Shown: positions 17,177-25,168 of the stretch, piece after piece
How positions within the stretch are numbered: the stretch's first letter is position 1
Layout of the letters: each line of letters opens with the position of its first letter
Source: Saccharopolyspora ipomoeae
GTDB taxonomy: Bacteria; Actinomycetota; Actinomycetes; Mycobacteriales; Pseudonocardiaceae
Assembly: GCF_029952525.1 (NCBI RefSeq)
Contig: NZ_JASAOF010000013.1
Span: 1-64,000 of the forward strand
DNA: 64,000 bases
Direction of reading: 5' to 3'
Position numbers and translations under genes: made by a program
The notes under the pieces: model-generated
Seen by the model: the letters and a program-made list of their open reading frames with translations, nothing else
The model's database searches: none
What the model was told of the DNA's origin: nothing

Positions 17177-17985
17177 ACCCGCACCAGGTCGCGCAGCTTG
17201 GACAGCCGCGCGTCGCCGATCCCGCCGACCTCGCCGAGCTGGTCCACGGAGTCGAAGCGGCCGTGTTCGGTGCGCCACTGCAGGATTCGCTCGGCGGTGA
17301 CCTCGCCGACCCCTGGCAGTCCATCGAGCTGCTCCTTCGTCGCCGCGTTGAGGTCGAGCCTGCCGTCACCACCACCGGAACCCGGCTGTCCGGACTGGGC
17401 CTGCTGGGCTTCAGGTGGCACGGGGATGGCGACGTAGAGCTGCTCGCCGTCGGCGAGGCGGCGGGCGAGGTTGAGCCCGGTCAGGTCGGTCTCGGGCAGC
17501 GCGCCACCGGCCGCCGACACGGCGTCGGCGACCCGCGCGCCCGCGGGCACGGTGACCAGACCTGGCCGCTCCACCCGGCCCACGACGCTGACCACCAGCT
17601 CGGCGGGAGCGGTGGGACCGGTCGACACGGGTGCGGGCGGAGGCGGCAGCGGTGGCGGCGCGGACTCGGCCTCGGGCCGGTCCGACCAGGCGAGCACGAG
17701 GACCCCGGCCAGCACGACGGCGGCTACGAGCGCGACCGCGAGCAGCCCGGCTCGGCCGGGGTCCACTCTGGACCGCAGCAGGGGTTCCGGGAGCCATCGC
17801 TCGGCGAGCCGCGACAGCGGCGAACTTCGGCCGCCCTCGGGCTTTTTCACCGAATAGTTGCGCTCGATCCGGTCGGTCGGTTCGTCGTGCTCGGCCTCGC
17901 GGCGCAGCGTCTGCAGCCGGGACCGGGTGCCGAGCTGCTCGTAGGAGTCGTCATCGGTGGCGCGGAAGAGCTTGGAGTCGAACAT
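17173..17985 (-). CDS. comEA: ComEA-like DNA receptor
   Basis: A 270-residue protein with a cytoplasmic N-terminal stretch of about 75 residues, one transmembrane helix (about residues 78-100), a proline-rich linker, an SLBB domain (about 128-190, including GRVERPGLVTVPAGARVADA) and a C-terminal helix-hairpin-helix DNA-binding domain (LDLNAATKEQLDGLPGVGEV onward). It would capture double-stranded DNA outside the membrane and pass it to ComEC. First gene of the comEA-comEC pair. Confidence 0.92.
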   Translation of the reverse strand: MFDSKLFRATDDDSYEQLGTRSRLQTLRREAEHDEPTDRIERNYSVKKPEGGRSSPLSRLAERWLPEPLLRSRVDPGRAGLLAVALVAAVVLAGVLVLAWSDRPEAESAPPPLPPPPAPVSTGPTAPAELVVSVVGRVERPGLVTVPAGARVADAVSAAGGALPETDLTGLNLARRLADGEQLYVAIPVPPEAQQAQSGQPGSGGGDGRLDLNAATKEQLDGLPGVGEVTAERILQWRTEHGRFDSVDQLGEVGGIGDARLSKLRDLVRV

Positions 17986-18108
17986 GTCGACGACGTTAGC
18001 GCGATCGAAAGACGTTGTGCACGTTCATTTTTGGTGCATCTGACTACTGTGGATGGATACCCGCCGAGATTCAGCTCGATGGTGTGGAATCCGCGCCCCG
18101 AAGGGTTT

Positions 18109-18969
18109 TCAACCGCCGAAACGCCACCCGTTCGGGAGAACCACGACACCCACCGATCCGGGCCCGATGTGCGCCCCGATGACCGCGCCGACCTCCGAGA
18201 CGACGCACTCGACCGACTCCCCCAGCTCGGCGGAGAAGCGCGCCGCGAGCTCCTCGGCGTGCTCGGTCGCGGCGAGGTGGTGCACCGCGATCGCCGCCGA
18301 TCCGGAACCCGCCGCCTCCAGCGACAGATCGCGCAGCCGCGCCATCGCCCGGGTCGTGGTGCGCACCTTCTCCAAGGCGTCGATGCGCCCGTCGTGGACG
18401 TGCAGCAGCGGTTTGATCGACAGCGCGGTCCCCAGCACCGCCGCAGCGGTGCCGATCCGGCCGCCGCGCCGCAGGTACTCAAGGGTCTGCACGGAGAAGG
18501 TGGTGGTCGTGCGCGCGGCGGTGACCGCGGCCGTGTGCTCCACCTCGGCCAGATCCGCCCCGGCGGTCGCCGCGTCGGCGGCGGCCAGCACGGAGAAGCC
18601 CAGGCCCATCGCCGCGGACCGGGAGTCCACGACCCGGATCCGGTCGGGATCGGTCTCCCGCGCGGCCAGCCGCGCCGCGTCCCACGTCCCCGACAGCTGC
18701 CGGGACAGGTGCACCGCGACCACGCCCTCGGCCCCGTCGTCGAGAGCCCGACGGTAGGCGCGGGCCAGCTCTCCGGAGGTCGCGCTGGCGGTGGTCACCC
18801 GCTGCTTGCGCTCCAGGGCGTCGGCGAGGTCGCAGGGCGAGAACCCGGTCTCGTCGACGTGCTTCCCGCCGTCCACGCTGACGTGCAGCGGAACGACCCG
18901 GATCCCGTACCGCGCGGCGTACCCGGGAGGCAGGTAGGCCGTGGAATCGGTGACGACGGCAATGGACAC
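18109..18969 (-). CDS. DegV-family fatty-acid-binding protein
   Basis: A 286-residue DegV protein. The N-terminal AVVTDSTAYLPPGYAARYGI, the TTASATSGELARAY segment and the central LEYLRRGGRIGTAAAVLGTALSIKP motif are diagnostic. Characterised DegV/FakB proteins bind an acyl chain and present it to a fatty-acid kinase; no FakA partner is visible in this window, so that role is inference. GTG at 18969 is the start. Gene order with the phosphatase and rsfS matches M. tuberculosis Rv2417c-Rv2420c. Confidence 0.9.
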   Translation of the reverse strand: MSIAVVTDSTAYLPPGYAARYGIRVVPLHVSVDGGKHVDETGFSPCDLADALERKQRVTTASATSGELARAYRRALDDGAEGVVAVHLSRQLSGTWDAARLAARETDPDRIRVVDSRSAAMGLGFSVLAAADAATAGADLAEVEHTAAVTAARTTTTFSVQTLEYLRRGGRIGTAAAVLGTALSIKPLLHVHDGRIDALEKVRTTTRAMARLRDLSLEAAGSGSAAIAVHHLAATEHAEELAARFSAELGESVECVVSEVGAVIGAHIGPGSVGVVVLPNGWRFGG

Positions 18970-19004
18970 GAGCGCAACCCTACGACGTCAGACGGCGGAT
19001 GCGA

Positions 19005-19625
19005 TCACGCGTGGCTCTGGGCGCCGGCGTTGTAGGCCATCAGGCGCCAGCGGTGATCGCTGGGGCTGCGGCGCTTGAGCACCACCCAGTGGCAGTTGCG
19101 CACACCGCCCAGGCCCGGCCACAGCTCCACGGGCAGGGCGAGCAGCTTCGCGGTGAGCGCGGTGATCAGCCCGCCGTGGGCGACCAGCAGCGCGGTGTCG
19201 GTGAACTGGTCGTCCAGCTCGGCGACGACCTCGACGGCCCGCGCGGCGACCTCCACCCGGGACTCCCCGCCCGGCGGCGCCCACGTGGGGTTCGCCCGCC
19301 AGGTGTTGAGCGCACCGGGCCAGCCGTGCTCGACCTCGGCGCCGCTGAGCCCCTGCCACTCGCCGACGTGGGTCTCCCGCAACCGCTTGTCCAGCTTCAC
19401 CGGCTCACCGCTGACCTTGGCGTAGGCGGCGGCGGTGGTCCGCGCGCGGTTGAGGTCGGAGCTGATGGCCACCGACGGCTCGAAGGCCGCGATGTCGGGG
19501 GCGGCCCGCTCGGCCTGCTCGACGCCGTTGGCGGTCAGCGAGCTGTCCAGGTGCCCCTGGATGCGGCCGGCGAGGTTGTAGTCGGTCTCGCCGTGCCGCC
19601 ACAGCACGAGCCGGTCGAGGCTCAC
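19005..19625 (-). CDS. gpgP: Histidine phosphatase, probable glucosyl-3-phosphoglycerate phosphatase
   Basis: A 206-residue branch-1 histidine phosphatase with catalytic RHG (Arg10, His11, Gly12), Glu84 in RLRETHVGEW and the second histidine at His150 in LLVAHGG. By position next to rsfS and nadD it corresponds to Rv2419c (GpgP), which removes phosphate from glucosyl-3-phosphoglycerate in methylglucose lipopolysaccharide synthesis. A general phosphoglycerate-mutase-like phosphatase is the alternative. GTG at 19625 overlaps the rsfS stop by 4 bp, so it is the second gene of an rsfS operon. Confidence 0.85.
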   Translation of the reverse strand: MSLDRLVLWRHGETDYNLAGRIQGHLDSSLTANGVEQAERAAPDIAAFEPSVAISSDLNRARTTAAAYAKVSGEPVKLDKRLRETHVGEWQGLSGAEVEHGWPGALNTWRANPTWAPPGGESRVEVAARAVEVVAELDDQFTDTALLVAHGGLITALTAKLLALPVELWPGLGGVRNCHWVVLKRRSPSDHRWRLMAYNAGAQSHA

Positions 19626-20005
19626 TCGGCGTCCTCCGCGGGCGCGCCCTGGTCGACGAACTCGATCCGCGGGCAGTCCTTCCACAGCTTCTCCAGCTGG
19701 TAGAAGGCGCGCTCGTCGTCGTGCTGGACGTGCACCACGAGGTCGACGAAGTCCAGCAGGACCCAGCGCCCCTCGCGGGCGCCCTCGCGCCGGACCGGCT
19801 TGACGCCCGCCGCGCGCAGCTTCTCCTCGACCGAGTCGACGATCGCTTCGACCTGCCTCTCGTTGGGCGCGGAGGCGATCATGAAGCAGTCGGTGATGAC
19901 CAGCTGCTCGGAGACATCCAGCAGGACCACGTCGGTGGCCTTCTTGTCGGCCGCCGCCTGGGCGGCGATCAGGGCCAGCTCGCGGGCGTTCTCGGTGGCT
20001 GCCAC
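19622..20005 (-). CDS. rsfS: Ribosome silencing factor RsfS
   Basis: A 127-residue RsfS/Iojap protein that binds uL14 on the 50S subunit and blocks subunit joining during starvation. The signature ATDVVLLDVSEQLVITDCFM and VDLVVHVQHDDERAFYQLEK are present. GTG at 20005 is chosen because GAGAGGAGTGAC lies directly upstream; the longer open frame has no similarity. The acidic tail after PRIEF is a common actinobacterial feature. Confidence 0.95.
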   Translation of the reverse strand: MAATENARELALIAAQAAADKKATDVVLLDVSEQLVITDCFMIASAPNERQVEAIVDSVEEKLRAAGVKPVRREGAREGRWVLLDFVDLVVHVQHDDERAFYQLEKLWKDCPRIEFVDQGAPAEDAE

Positions 20006-20398
20006 GTCACTCCTCTCGGCCGGGCTCGGTGTGCCCACGCCGGGTAGCAGGATAGGCCGCCGGTCCCGGCTGGGATCCGCCCGGCCTTCGCGTACGAGTC
20101 CTTTATGCCCGAGCGCTGCGCCCGGGTCCACGCGGGCCCGCGGATCGCTCTGGCGCTGCGGCCGCGCTCGTCGTCGAAGCGCACCACGAGACCGGCTACC
20201 AGCGCCGACGCCCCGGCTCGGGTCCTGACCAGGAGGAACAGCTGACCTCCCAACCGGTCATCAGCCTGCTGCGCCCGCACCGCACCGAGGCGAACTGCCG
20301 GGGTGACGGGCGGTGAACCAACCGGCCGGTGCACGTCCGGCTGTGGTGATGGTCATGCGAAGCGCGGACCGCTGGGCGCGAAGCTCCCCGTCGGCGGC
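20006..20398. other. 393-bp gap with no convincing gene
   Basis: This is the space upstream of rsfS and downstream of the minus-strand DUF1990 gene. Several open frames cross it but none has a ribosome site or recognisable sequence. In M. tuberculosis nadD directly precedes rsfS; here the DUF1990 genes and this gap separate them. It may hold eroded coding sequence, but I cannot name a parent gene. Confidence 0.4.
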
Positions 20399-21091
20399 TC
20401 AAGCGAGGACGCGCCGGGTCTCGATGGTCACTCCCCCGCTGGCTCGGCCCCCGCACACGCCCGCGATGCTCAAGCAGTAGCGCACCCACATGTTCAGCTG
20501 CATCTCCTTGGCCAGCCGGAGCTGGGCGTAGAGGAGGTTCACCAGCCCGCTGCTCGGGCGGGCCCACGTCTCGATCTCGAAGCGCAGGTGGTCGTCCCCC
20601 GGAACCGCGCGGAACTCGATCTGCCCCGCTTCGAGGTGCCCCTGCAGCGTCACGAAGCGGAAGCGGTCGGGTTCGCACGCGACGACCCGCACGGGACCGT
20701 CCCACGGTCCTGGCATGCGCACCACGAACTCGTCGCCGAGGCGCATCGCGTCGGTCTCGCCGCTGGTCTTGTAGAACCTCGCCACTTCGGTGGGGGCGGC
20801 GCAGTTGAGGTTCTCCTTCACCTGCTCCATCAGCTCGGCGGGGCCGCGCACCCCGTCCTCGATGCGCACGCTGAAGAGCCGGTGGTACAGCTCGCCCACC
20901 CCGGCCGCCTCCGGCTGGCAGCGCTCGTCGCGCAGCTCGCGGGGGATCTCCGGCGACGGCCGCTCATCGGTCCGCACCCGCACCTCGCTGCGGTGCAGCG
21001 GAGTCGTCTGCCACAGGTAGCGCCAGGAGACCAGCGCCATGCCCAGCAACCACCCCGTCAGCAGGGTGACGCGCCCGGTGATCTCGGCCAT
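20399..21091 (-). CDS. DUF1990-domain protein with N-terminal membrane segment
   Basis: A 230-residue protein of unknown function. A hydrophobic stretch (LLTGWLLGMALVSWRYLW, about residues 9-26) suggests a membrane anchor. The C-terminal half, with GDEFVVRMPGPWDGPVRVV and TLQGHLEAGQIEFRA, resembles DUF1990, a domain of unknown activity common in actinobacteria. ATG at 21091 has AAAGGGAACGAG upstream. It is divergent from a plus-strand pair whose second gene also encodes a DUF1990 protein, so the two are probably paralogues under a shared intergenic region. Confidence 0.65.
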   Translation of the reverse strand: MAEITGRVTLLTGWLLGMALVSWRYLWQTTPLHRSEVRVRTDERPSPEIPRELRDERCQPEAAGVGELYHRLFSVRIEDGVRGPAELMEQVKENLNCAAPTEVARFYKTSGETDAMRLGDEFVVRMPGPWDGPVRVVACEPDRFRFVTLQGHLEAGQIEFRAVPGDDHLRFEIETWARPSSGLVNLLYAQLRLAKEMQLNMWVRYCLSIAGVCGGRASGGVTIETRRVLA

Positions 21092-21172
21092 CTCGTTCCC
21101 TTTCGCGGAACCGGCTGGGAGCAGGGATGCTGGCATGGTCCCTCCAGTCGAGCAGGATCACACGTCAGCGAG

Positions 21173-21391
21173 GTGACATCGGTGATCGCGCAACTACACC
21201 GAATCGGCGTGCGCAGCGCGTACCTGCAGGCGGCGTCCATGGGATCGGTGGCCCTGTGCATCGGCCTGTGGATCCGGGCGAAGACCGTCGACCAGGAGGA
21301 GCGGGGCAACGCCGAGCGCAGGGCCCTGTTCGTCGGATTGTGGCCGCCCACCCTGTGGCTGATCGGCGACACCCTCCGCGAGCTGGAGTGA
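21173..21391 (+). CDS. Small conserved-type membrane protein (72 residues)
   Basis: A 72-residue protein with a hydrophobic centre (SAYLQAASMGSVALCIGLWI), a charged middle (RAKTVDQEERGNAERR) and a second hydrophobic end (ALFVGLWPPTLWLIGDTL). The FVGLWPPTLWLIG ending is of a type I associate with small actinobacterial membrane proteins, but I cannot name a family. GTG at 21173 is the likely start. Its TGA overlaps the GTG of the following DUF1990 gene by 4 bp, which supports both being real and co-translated. Confidence 0.65.
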   Translation: MTSVIAQLHRIGVRSAYLQAASMGSVALCIGLWIRAKTVDQEERGNAERRALFVGLWPPTLWLIGDTLRELE

Positions 21392-22107
21392 GCGGCTCCC
21401 GCGGCGGCCTGCTCACCGGCGTCGATCACGTCGCAGCGCTGGACGACCTGGTGTGGCGGCAGGTCAACTACGCGGCGGAGGAAGTGCGCGCGCCGTTCTG
21501 GAACGTCGACTCCCACCGCCGGTCCCTCGGCGTCGAACGGCCCGGTCCGCCCGAACCGGGCGGGATCTGGGAGACCGCGTGCCGACTGGTGCGCGACTAC
21601 GAGTTCGCCACCCCGGGCCGGATTCGCGCGATCTACCGGCGCGGATCAGCGCTGCTGGGGCGGGATCTGCTGTTGGAGGGCCACTTCGCCGGCCTGCGCT
21701 TCCACATGGGGGTGCGCGTGACGGAGATCGTCGACGAGACCGGTCCCGAGCGGATCTGGGGCTGGTCTTACGAAACCCTCGACGGGCACCTCGAACGCGG
21801 GAAGATGAGCTACCTGGTGACCAAGCACCCCACCTCGGGCCGCGTGGAGTTCCTCGTCTCGGGGTACTCGCAGCGCTCACCCGATCTGGGACCCGTGGTG
21901 AAGCTGGGCTGGGCGGTCTTCGGCAGGAGCACGCAGCTCCGGTTCTACCGCCACTGCGGCGAGCGGCTGAACCGGCTGGTGCAGCAGGCTCTGGCCGGAC
22001 GTGCGCCGGGCCCGGCGCACGTCTCGGACGGCGTGGTCCTGGCGCCCTCCGACGCGGCTCCGCACCGGTTCGACGTCGTCCACGTCCGCCTCGAACACCC
22101 GGGCTGA
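21388..22107 (+). CDS. DUF1990-domain protein
   Basis: A 239-residue soluble protein. Features typical of DUF1990 are RRGSALLGRDLLLEGHFAGL, GWSYETLDGHLERGKMSYLV and SGYSQRSPDLGPVVKLGWAV. No enzymatic residue can be assigned. GTG at 21388 overlaps the preceding stop codon by 4 bp. The preceding small membrane protein and the divergent membrane-anchored DUF1990 paralogue suggest a membrane-linked partner system, but this is inference only. Confidence 0.75.
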   Translation: MSGSRGGLLTGVDHVAALDDLVWRQVNYAAEEVRAPFWNVDSHRRSLGVERPGPPEPGGIWETACRLVRDYEFATPGRIRAIYRRGSALLGRDLLLEGHFAGLRFHMGVRVTEIVDETGPERIWGWSYETLDGHLERGKMSYLVTKHPTSGRVEFLVSGYSQRSPDLGPVVKLGWAVFGRSTQLRFYRHCGERLNRLVQQALAGRAPGPAHVSDGVVLAPSDAAPHRFDVVHVRLEHPG

Positions 22108-22127
22108 CCCGCGTGCGAATCTCCCCG

Positions 22128-22736
22128 CTAAGGACCCCACTCGGCTGGGGTTTCGCGGTAGAGGCCGCGTTTGGTGATGTACTGGACGATTCCGTCGGGG
22201 ACCAGGTACCAGACCGGGAGGCCCGCTCGTACGCGGTCCCGGCAGCCGGTGGAGGAGATCGCCATCGCCGGGATCTCCACCAGCGACACCGAGCCGTCCG
22301 GCAGGTGCGCGCTGTTGAGCGAGTAGCCGGGGCGCGTCACGCCGATGAAGTGGGCGAGCTCGAACATCTCCTCGACGCGGTGCCAGGACAGGATCTGCTC
22401 CAGGGCGTCGGCACCGGTGATGAAGTACAGGTCCGCGTCCGGGAACTCCTCGTGGAGGTCCTTGAGCGTGTCGGCCGTGTAGGTCGGGCCCTTGCGGTCG
22501 ACGTCCACCCGGCTGACCAGGAACCGCGGGTTGGACGCGGTCGCGATCACGGTCATCAGGTAGCGGTCCTCGGCCGGCGAGACGACCTCGTGGCTCTTCT
22601 GCCACGGTTGCCCGGTGGGCACGAAGATCACCTGTTCGAGGCCGAACTGCGCCTGCACTTCGCTGGCGGCCACGAGGTGGCCGTGATGAATGGGATCGAA
22701 GGTGCCACCCATGACCCCGATCCGGCGTCGAGACAT
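22128..22736 (-). CDS. nadD: Nicotinate-nucleotide adenylyltransferase
   Basis: A 202-residue NadD that adenylates nicotinate mononucleotide in NAD synthesis. The nucleotidyltransferase motif [12 protein letters not shown] (residues 10-21) and the [12 protein letters not shown] (ISSTxxR) motif are present. ATG at 22736 is the start because the family begins immediately before the GGTFDPIH motif. It is normally adjacent to rsfS; here the DUF1990 module intervenes. It converges on the DUF1990 gene with 20 bp between stop codons. Confidence 0.96.
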   Translation of the reverse strand: MSRRRIGVMGGTFDPIHHGHLVAASEVQAQFGLEQVIFVPTGQPWQKSHEVVSPAEDRYLMTVIATASNPRFLVSRVDVDRKGPTYTADTLKDLHEEFPDADLYFITGADALEQILSWHRVEEMFELAHFIGVTRPGYSLNSAHLPDGSVSLVEIPAMAISSTGCRDRVRAGLPVWYLVPDGIVQYITKRGLYRETPAEWGP

Positions 22737-23042
22737 AGCTGACAACCCTAGATAAGCATCACGACCAGGCACGTCAGCGGGGCGCTCGGGGGTGTCGGAG
22801 GACACGGTCCCGGCGTGGACTCCCCTCAAACCCCACGCCGGGCCCCGCGGCTGACCACGAGGCCCGGTCCAGGCTCCCCCCTCGACCGGGCCCCGCAGCC
22901 CTGCACGAACCTCGGCGGCTGGGGGCCCACCTCGGTTCGCGGGCGCTGCCTCTCGGGCGCGCACGGGTGAGACCCGCGCGCTTCGGGATTCATGACGTGA
23001 ATTCTGAAGTGACCTGAGTCACACCCACATCACTCGTTGCGG
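22737..23042. promoter_or_regulatory. nadD upstream region with hairpins and a CRP-like site
   Basis: No gene is visible. Two GC hairpins lie at 22809-22842 (CCCGGCGTGG/CCACGCCGGG) and 22861-22892 (GGCCCGGTC/GACCGGGCC); they are downstream of the ferredoxin gene and may end that operon. At 23009-23022 the sequence GTGA-CCTGAG-TCAC is a perfect CRP-type half-site pair, and just beside it ATTCA-TGACG-TGAAT forms a second small palindrome. Which promoter they serve is not clear. Confidence 0.5.
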
Positions 23043-23264
23043 TCATTCCTCGGGGGCGACGACCTTCCCGGTCTCGACGTCCTTGACCAGGATCGCCTCC
23101 ACCGGGCACGACTCCGCCGCGTCCACGACGTCGTCGGACGGCTCGGTCCGGTCCTGCAGCGCGGTCGAGTAGCCCTCGACCAGCTCGAAGTGGTCCGGGG
23201 CGACCCCAGCGCACATGCCCGACCCGATGCAGGTGTTCGCGTCGATCTCGATCGACCAGCTCAT
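23043..23264 (-). CDS. 3Fe-4S ferredoxin, P450 redox partner
   Basis: A 73-residue ferredoxin with cluster cysteines Cys12, Cys18 and Cys53 in TCIGSGMC and ESCPVEAI. The position that would hold a fourth cysteine (residue 15) is serine, so the cluster is 3Fe-4S, as in the Streptomyces SuaB/SoyB type ferredoxins that reduce P450s. ATG at 23264 follows AAGGTGG. It begins 28 bp after the P450 stop on the same strand and should pass electrons to that enzyme; no ferredoxin reductase gene is nearby. Confidence 0.93.
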   Translation of the reverse strand: MSWSIEIDANTCIGSGMCAGVAPDHFELVEGYSTALQDRTEPSDDVVDAAESCPVEAILVKDVETGKVVAPEE

Positions 23265-23292
23265 CAGTCCACCTTCTTCCCTATGAGCGAGA

Positions 23293-24501
23293 TCACTCGC
23301 CACCTTGCCACGACAGCACCATCCGCTGAGGCCCCCGCACCAGCAGACCGGTCTTCCAGTCCACGTCCTCCTCCGGCGAGTGCGCGAAGTCCAGACCGGG
23401 CAGCCGGGTGAGCAGGGTGCGCAACGCGACCTGCAGCTCCAGCCGGGCCAGCTGAGCGCCCAGGCAGTGGTGCGGGCCGTGCCCGAACCCGACGTGCGAG
23501 GCCTCCGCCCGAGCCAGGTCGAGGGACTCCGGGTCGTCGAAGACGGACTCGTCGCGGTTGGCGGACCCGACGCTGGACAGCACCGGCTCACCGGCGCGGA
23601 CCAGCACGCCGCCGACCTCGACGTCCTCGATCGCGTACCGCGCGAACCCCGCGCCCACGCCCAGCGGCACGAAGCGCAGCAGCTCCTCCACGGCCGACGG
23701 GACCAGGTCCAGATCGGCCCGTAGCGCCTCCAGCTGCTCGGGGTGGGTCAGCAGCACGTGGAGGAAGTTGGGGATCTGCGACGCGGTCGTCTCGTGGCCC
23801 GCGACCAGGATTCCGGCGGCCAGCCGGACCATCTCGTCCTCGGTGAGCTTGTCCTGCTCGTCGCGGGCGGCGATGAGGCCGGTGATCAGGTCGTCGGCGG
23901 GCTCGGCGCGACGCTGGGCGATCAGACCGGCGATGTAGTCCATCATCCGGTCCATGTAGTCGCTGGTCTGCTCGGCGGTGAGCTTGTTGGTGGACAGGAA
24001 CGCGTCCGACCACACCCGGAAGTCCGCGCGATCGGCGAAGGGCACGCCGAGCAGCTCGCAGATCACCGTGATGGGCAGCGGCAGCGCGAACTCCTCGACG
24101 AGGTCGGCCGGGCCGCCCCGCTCGATCATGCCGCTGACCAGCTCGTCGGCGATGTCCTGGGTGCGCGGGCGCAGCTTCTCTACCCGGCGCTGGGTGAAGG
24201 CCTTGGCGACCAGGCGGCGCAGCCGGGTGTGATCCGGCGGGTCCATGCTCAGGATCCCGCCGGTCGGCTTGGCCGGCCGCATGCGCGGCTCGTCGCGGCG
24301 GAGGACCTCGGCGCGGCTGAAGCGCGGGTCGCCCAGGACGAGTTTGACGTCCTCGTAGCGGGTGGCCAGCCAGGCCTCCTCGCCGTAGGGCAGCTTGACC
24401 CGGCTCAGCGGCTCCTGCTCGCGCAACCGGGCGTAGATCGGGTCGAGGTCGAGCGCCTCGGCGACGTTGAACGGGTAGGTCCTCGGCTCCGTGGTGGTCA
24501 T
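23293..24501 (-). CDS. Cytochrome P450 (class I, bacterial)
   Basis: A 402-residue soluble P450. The oxygen-activation I-helix AGHETT is at residues 234-239, the K-helix ExxR is EELLR, and the heme-binding loop is FGHGPHHCLG with the ligand Cys346. General similarity is to the CYP105/CYP107 type actinomycete enzymes that hydroxylate small molecules; the substrate cannot be inferred. It is followed by its ferredoxin and preceded by a TetR gene with a perfect palindrome 24 bp before the start codon, so it is likely induced by a TetR ligand that may be its substrate. Confidence 0.95.
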   Translation of the reverse strand: MTTTEPRTYPFNVAEALDLDPIYARLREQEPLSRVKLPYGEEAWLATRYEDVKLVLGDPRFSRAEVLRRDEPRMRPAKPTGGILSMDPPDHTRLRRLVAKAFTQRRVEKLRPRTQDIADELVSGMIERGGPADLVEEFALPLPITVICELLGVPFADRADFRVWSDAFLSTNKLTAEQTSDYMDRMMDYIAGLIAQRRAEPADDLITGLIAARDEQDKLTEDEMVRLAAGILVAGHETTASQIPNFLHVLLTHPEQLEALRADLDLVPSAVEELLRFVPLGVGAGFARYAIEDVEVGGVLVRAGEPVLSSVGSANRDESVFDDPESLDLARAEASHVGFGHGPHHCLGAQLARLELQVALRTLLTRLPGLDFAHSPEEDVDWKTGLLVRGPQRMVLSWQGGE

Positions 24502-24524
24502 GCGCAGCTCCCGGCAGACAGCGG

Positions 24525-24544
24525 TTGTAAGCGCTCGCTTACAA
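24525..24544. promoter_or_regulatory. TetR operator candidate upstream of the P450
   Basis: TTGTAAGCG-CT-CGCTTACAA is a perfect 9-bp inverted repeat around a 2-bp centre. It lies between the TetR stop and the P450 start, 24 bp before the ATG, and looks like the GTAAGC(N)4GCTTAC operators bound by many TetR dimers. Confidence 0.75.
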
Positions 24545-24584
24545 CATCACGCTACGCCCGGGAAAACCGCTGCGCACGCCCTGA

Positions 24585-25166
24585 TCAGCGATCGCCCGAA
24601 AGGTCCGTTCGCTCCAGGATCGCGGATGCGGCACGGGAGACGTAGCGGACGATGTCGTCCGGGTCGGCCTCCGCGAGAGGGCTCTTGCCGAGCACCGAGC
24701 GGACCATGCCGATGCCGAACACCCACGCCAGCACGAGGTCCGCCCGCAACATCGCGTCATCGGCGTCGGTGAGCTCGGCGAGCCGCTCTGTGTAGCGGGC
24801 GCCGAGCTCGCCGCGCAGCATCTCGGCCGCCCGCTCGTCGCTCCACGAGCGCAGCATCGCCACCAGCGGGTGCTCTCCGTTGGGCTGAGCGCTGTCGATC
24901 AGGCTCAGCAGCAGCTGCCGCGGCAGCTCCTCGGCGGAGAGCTCCGCGACCACCTGCTCGCTGTTGCGGGTCAGCACCGCCGCGAACAGCTCCTGCTTGG
25001 ACCCGAAGTAGCGGAACAGCAGCGCCTGGTTCGCCCCGGCTCGGGCCGCGACGTCGCGCACCGTCGTCGCGCTGAAGCCGCGCTCGGTGAACAGCTCCGA
25101 GGCGGCGTTCAGCAGTGCTTCCTTCGTGGCCGCGGAGTCGCGCTTGCGTCGCGGCGCCTGCGTCAA
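24585..25166 (-). CDS. TetR-family regulator
   Basis: A 193-residue TetR protein. Residues about 10-55 form the helix-turn-helix domain (ATKEALLNAASELFTERGF, then TTVRDVAARAGANQALLFRY), and the rest is the ligand domain with a TetR_C-type helix bundle. A TTG start at 25166 is chosen because GGGGAGC lies 5-6 nt upstream and the codon directly follows the proA stop; the longer frame lies inside proA. It is probably translated from the proA transcript and represses the downstream P450-ferredoxin pair through the 24525-24544 palindrome (inference). Confidence 0.85.
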   Translation of the reverse strand: MTQAPRRKRDSAATKEALLNAASELFTERGFSATTVRDVAARAGANQALLFRYFGSKQELFAAVLTRNSEQVVAELSAEELPRQLLLSLIDSAQPNGEHPLVAMLRSWSDERAAEMLRGELGARYTERLAELTDADDAMLRADLVLAWVFGIGMVRSVLGKSPLAEADPDDIVRYVSRAASAILERTDLSGDR

Positions 25167-25168
25167 GT

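Noticed and set aside
14972-17437. 821-codon open frame on the plus strand
   Set aside because: It is antisense to comEC/comEA, has no ribosome site, and its translation is a Pro/Arg/Gln-rich low-complexity product typical of shadow frames in GC-rich DNA.
20006-20398. Pseudogene between rsfS and DUF1990
   Set aside because: Frames with some regular residues exist on the minus strand, but no parent protein could be recognised.
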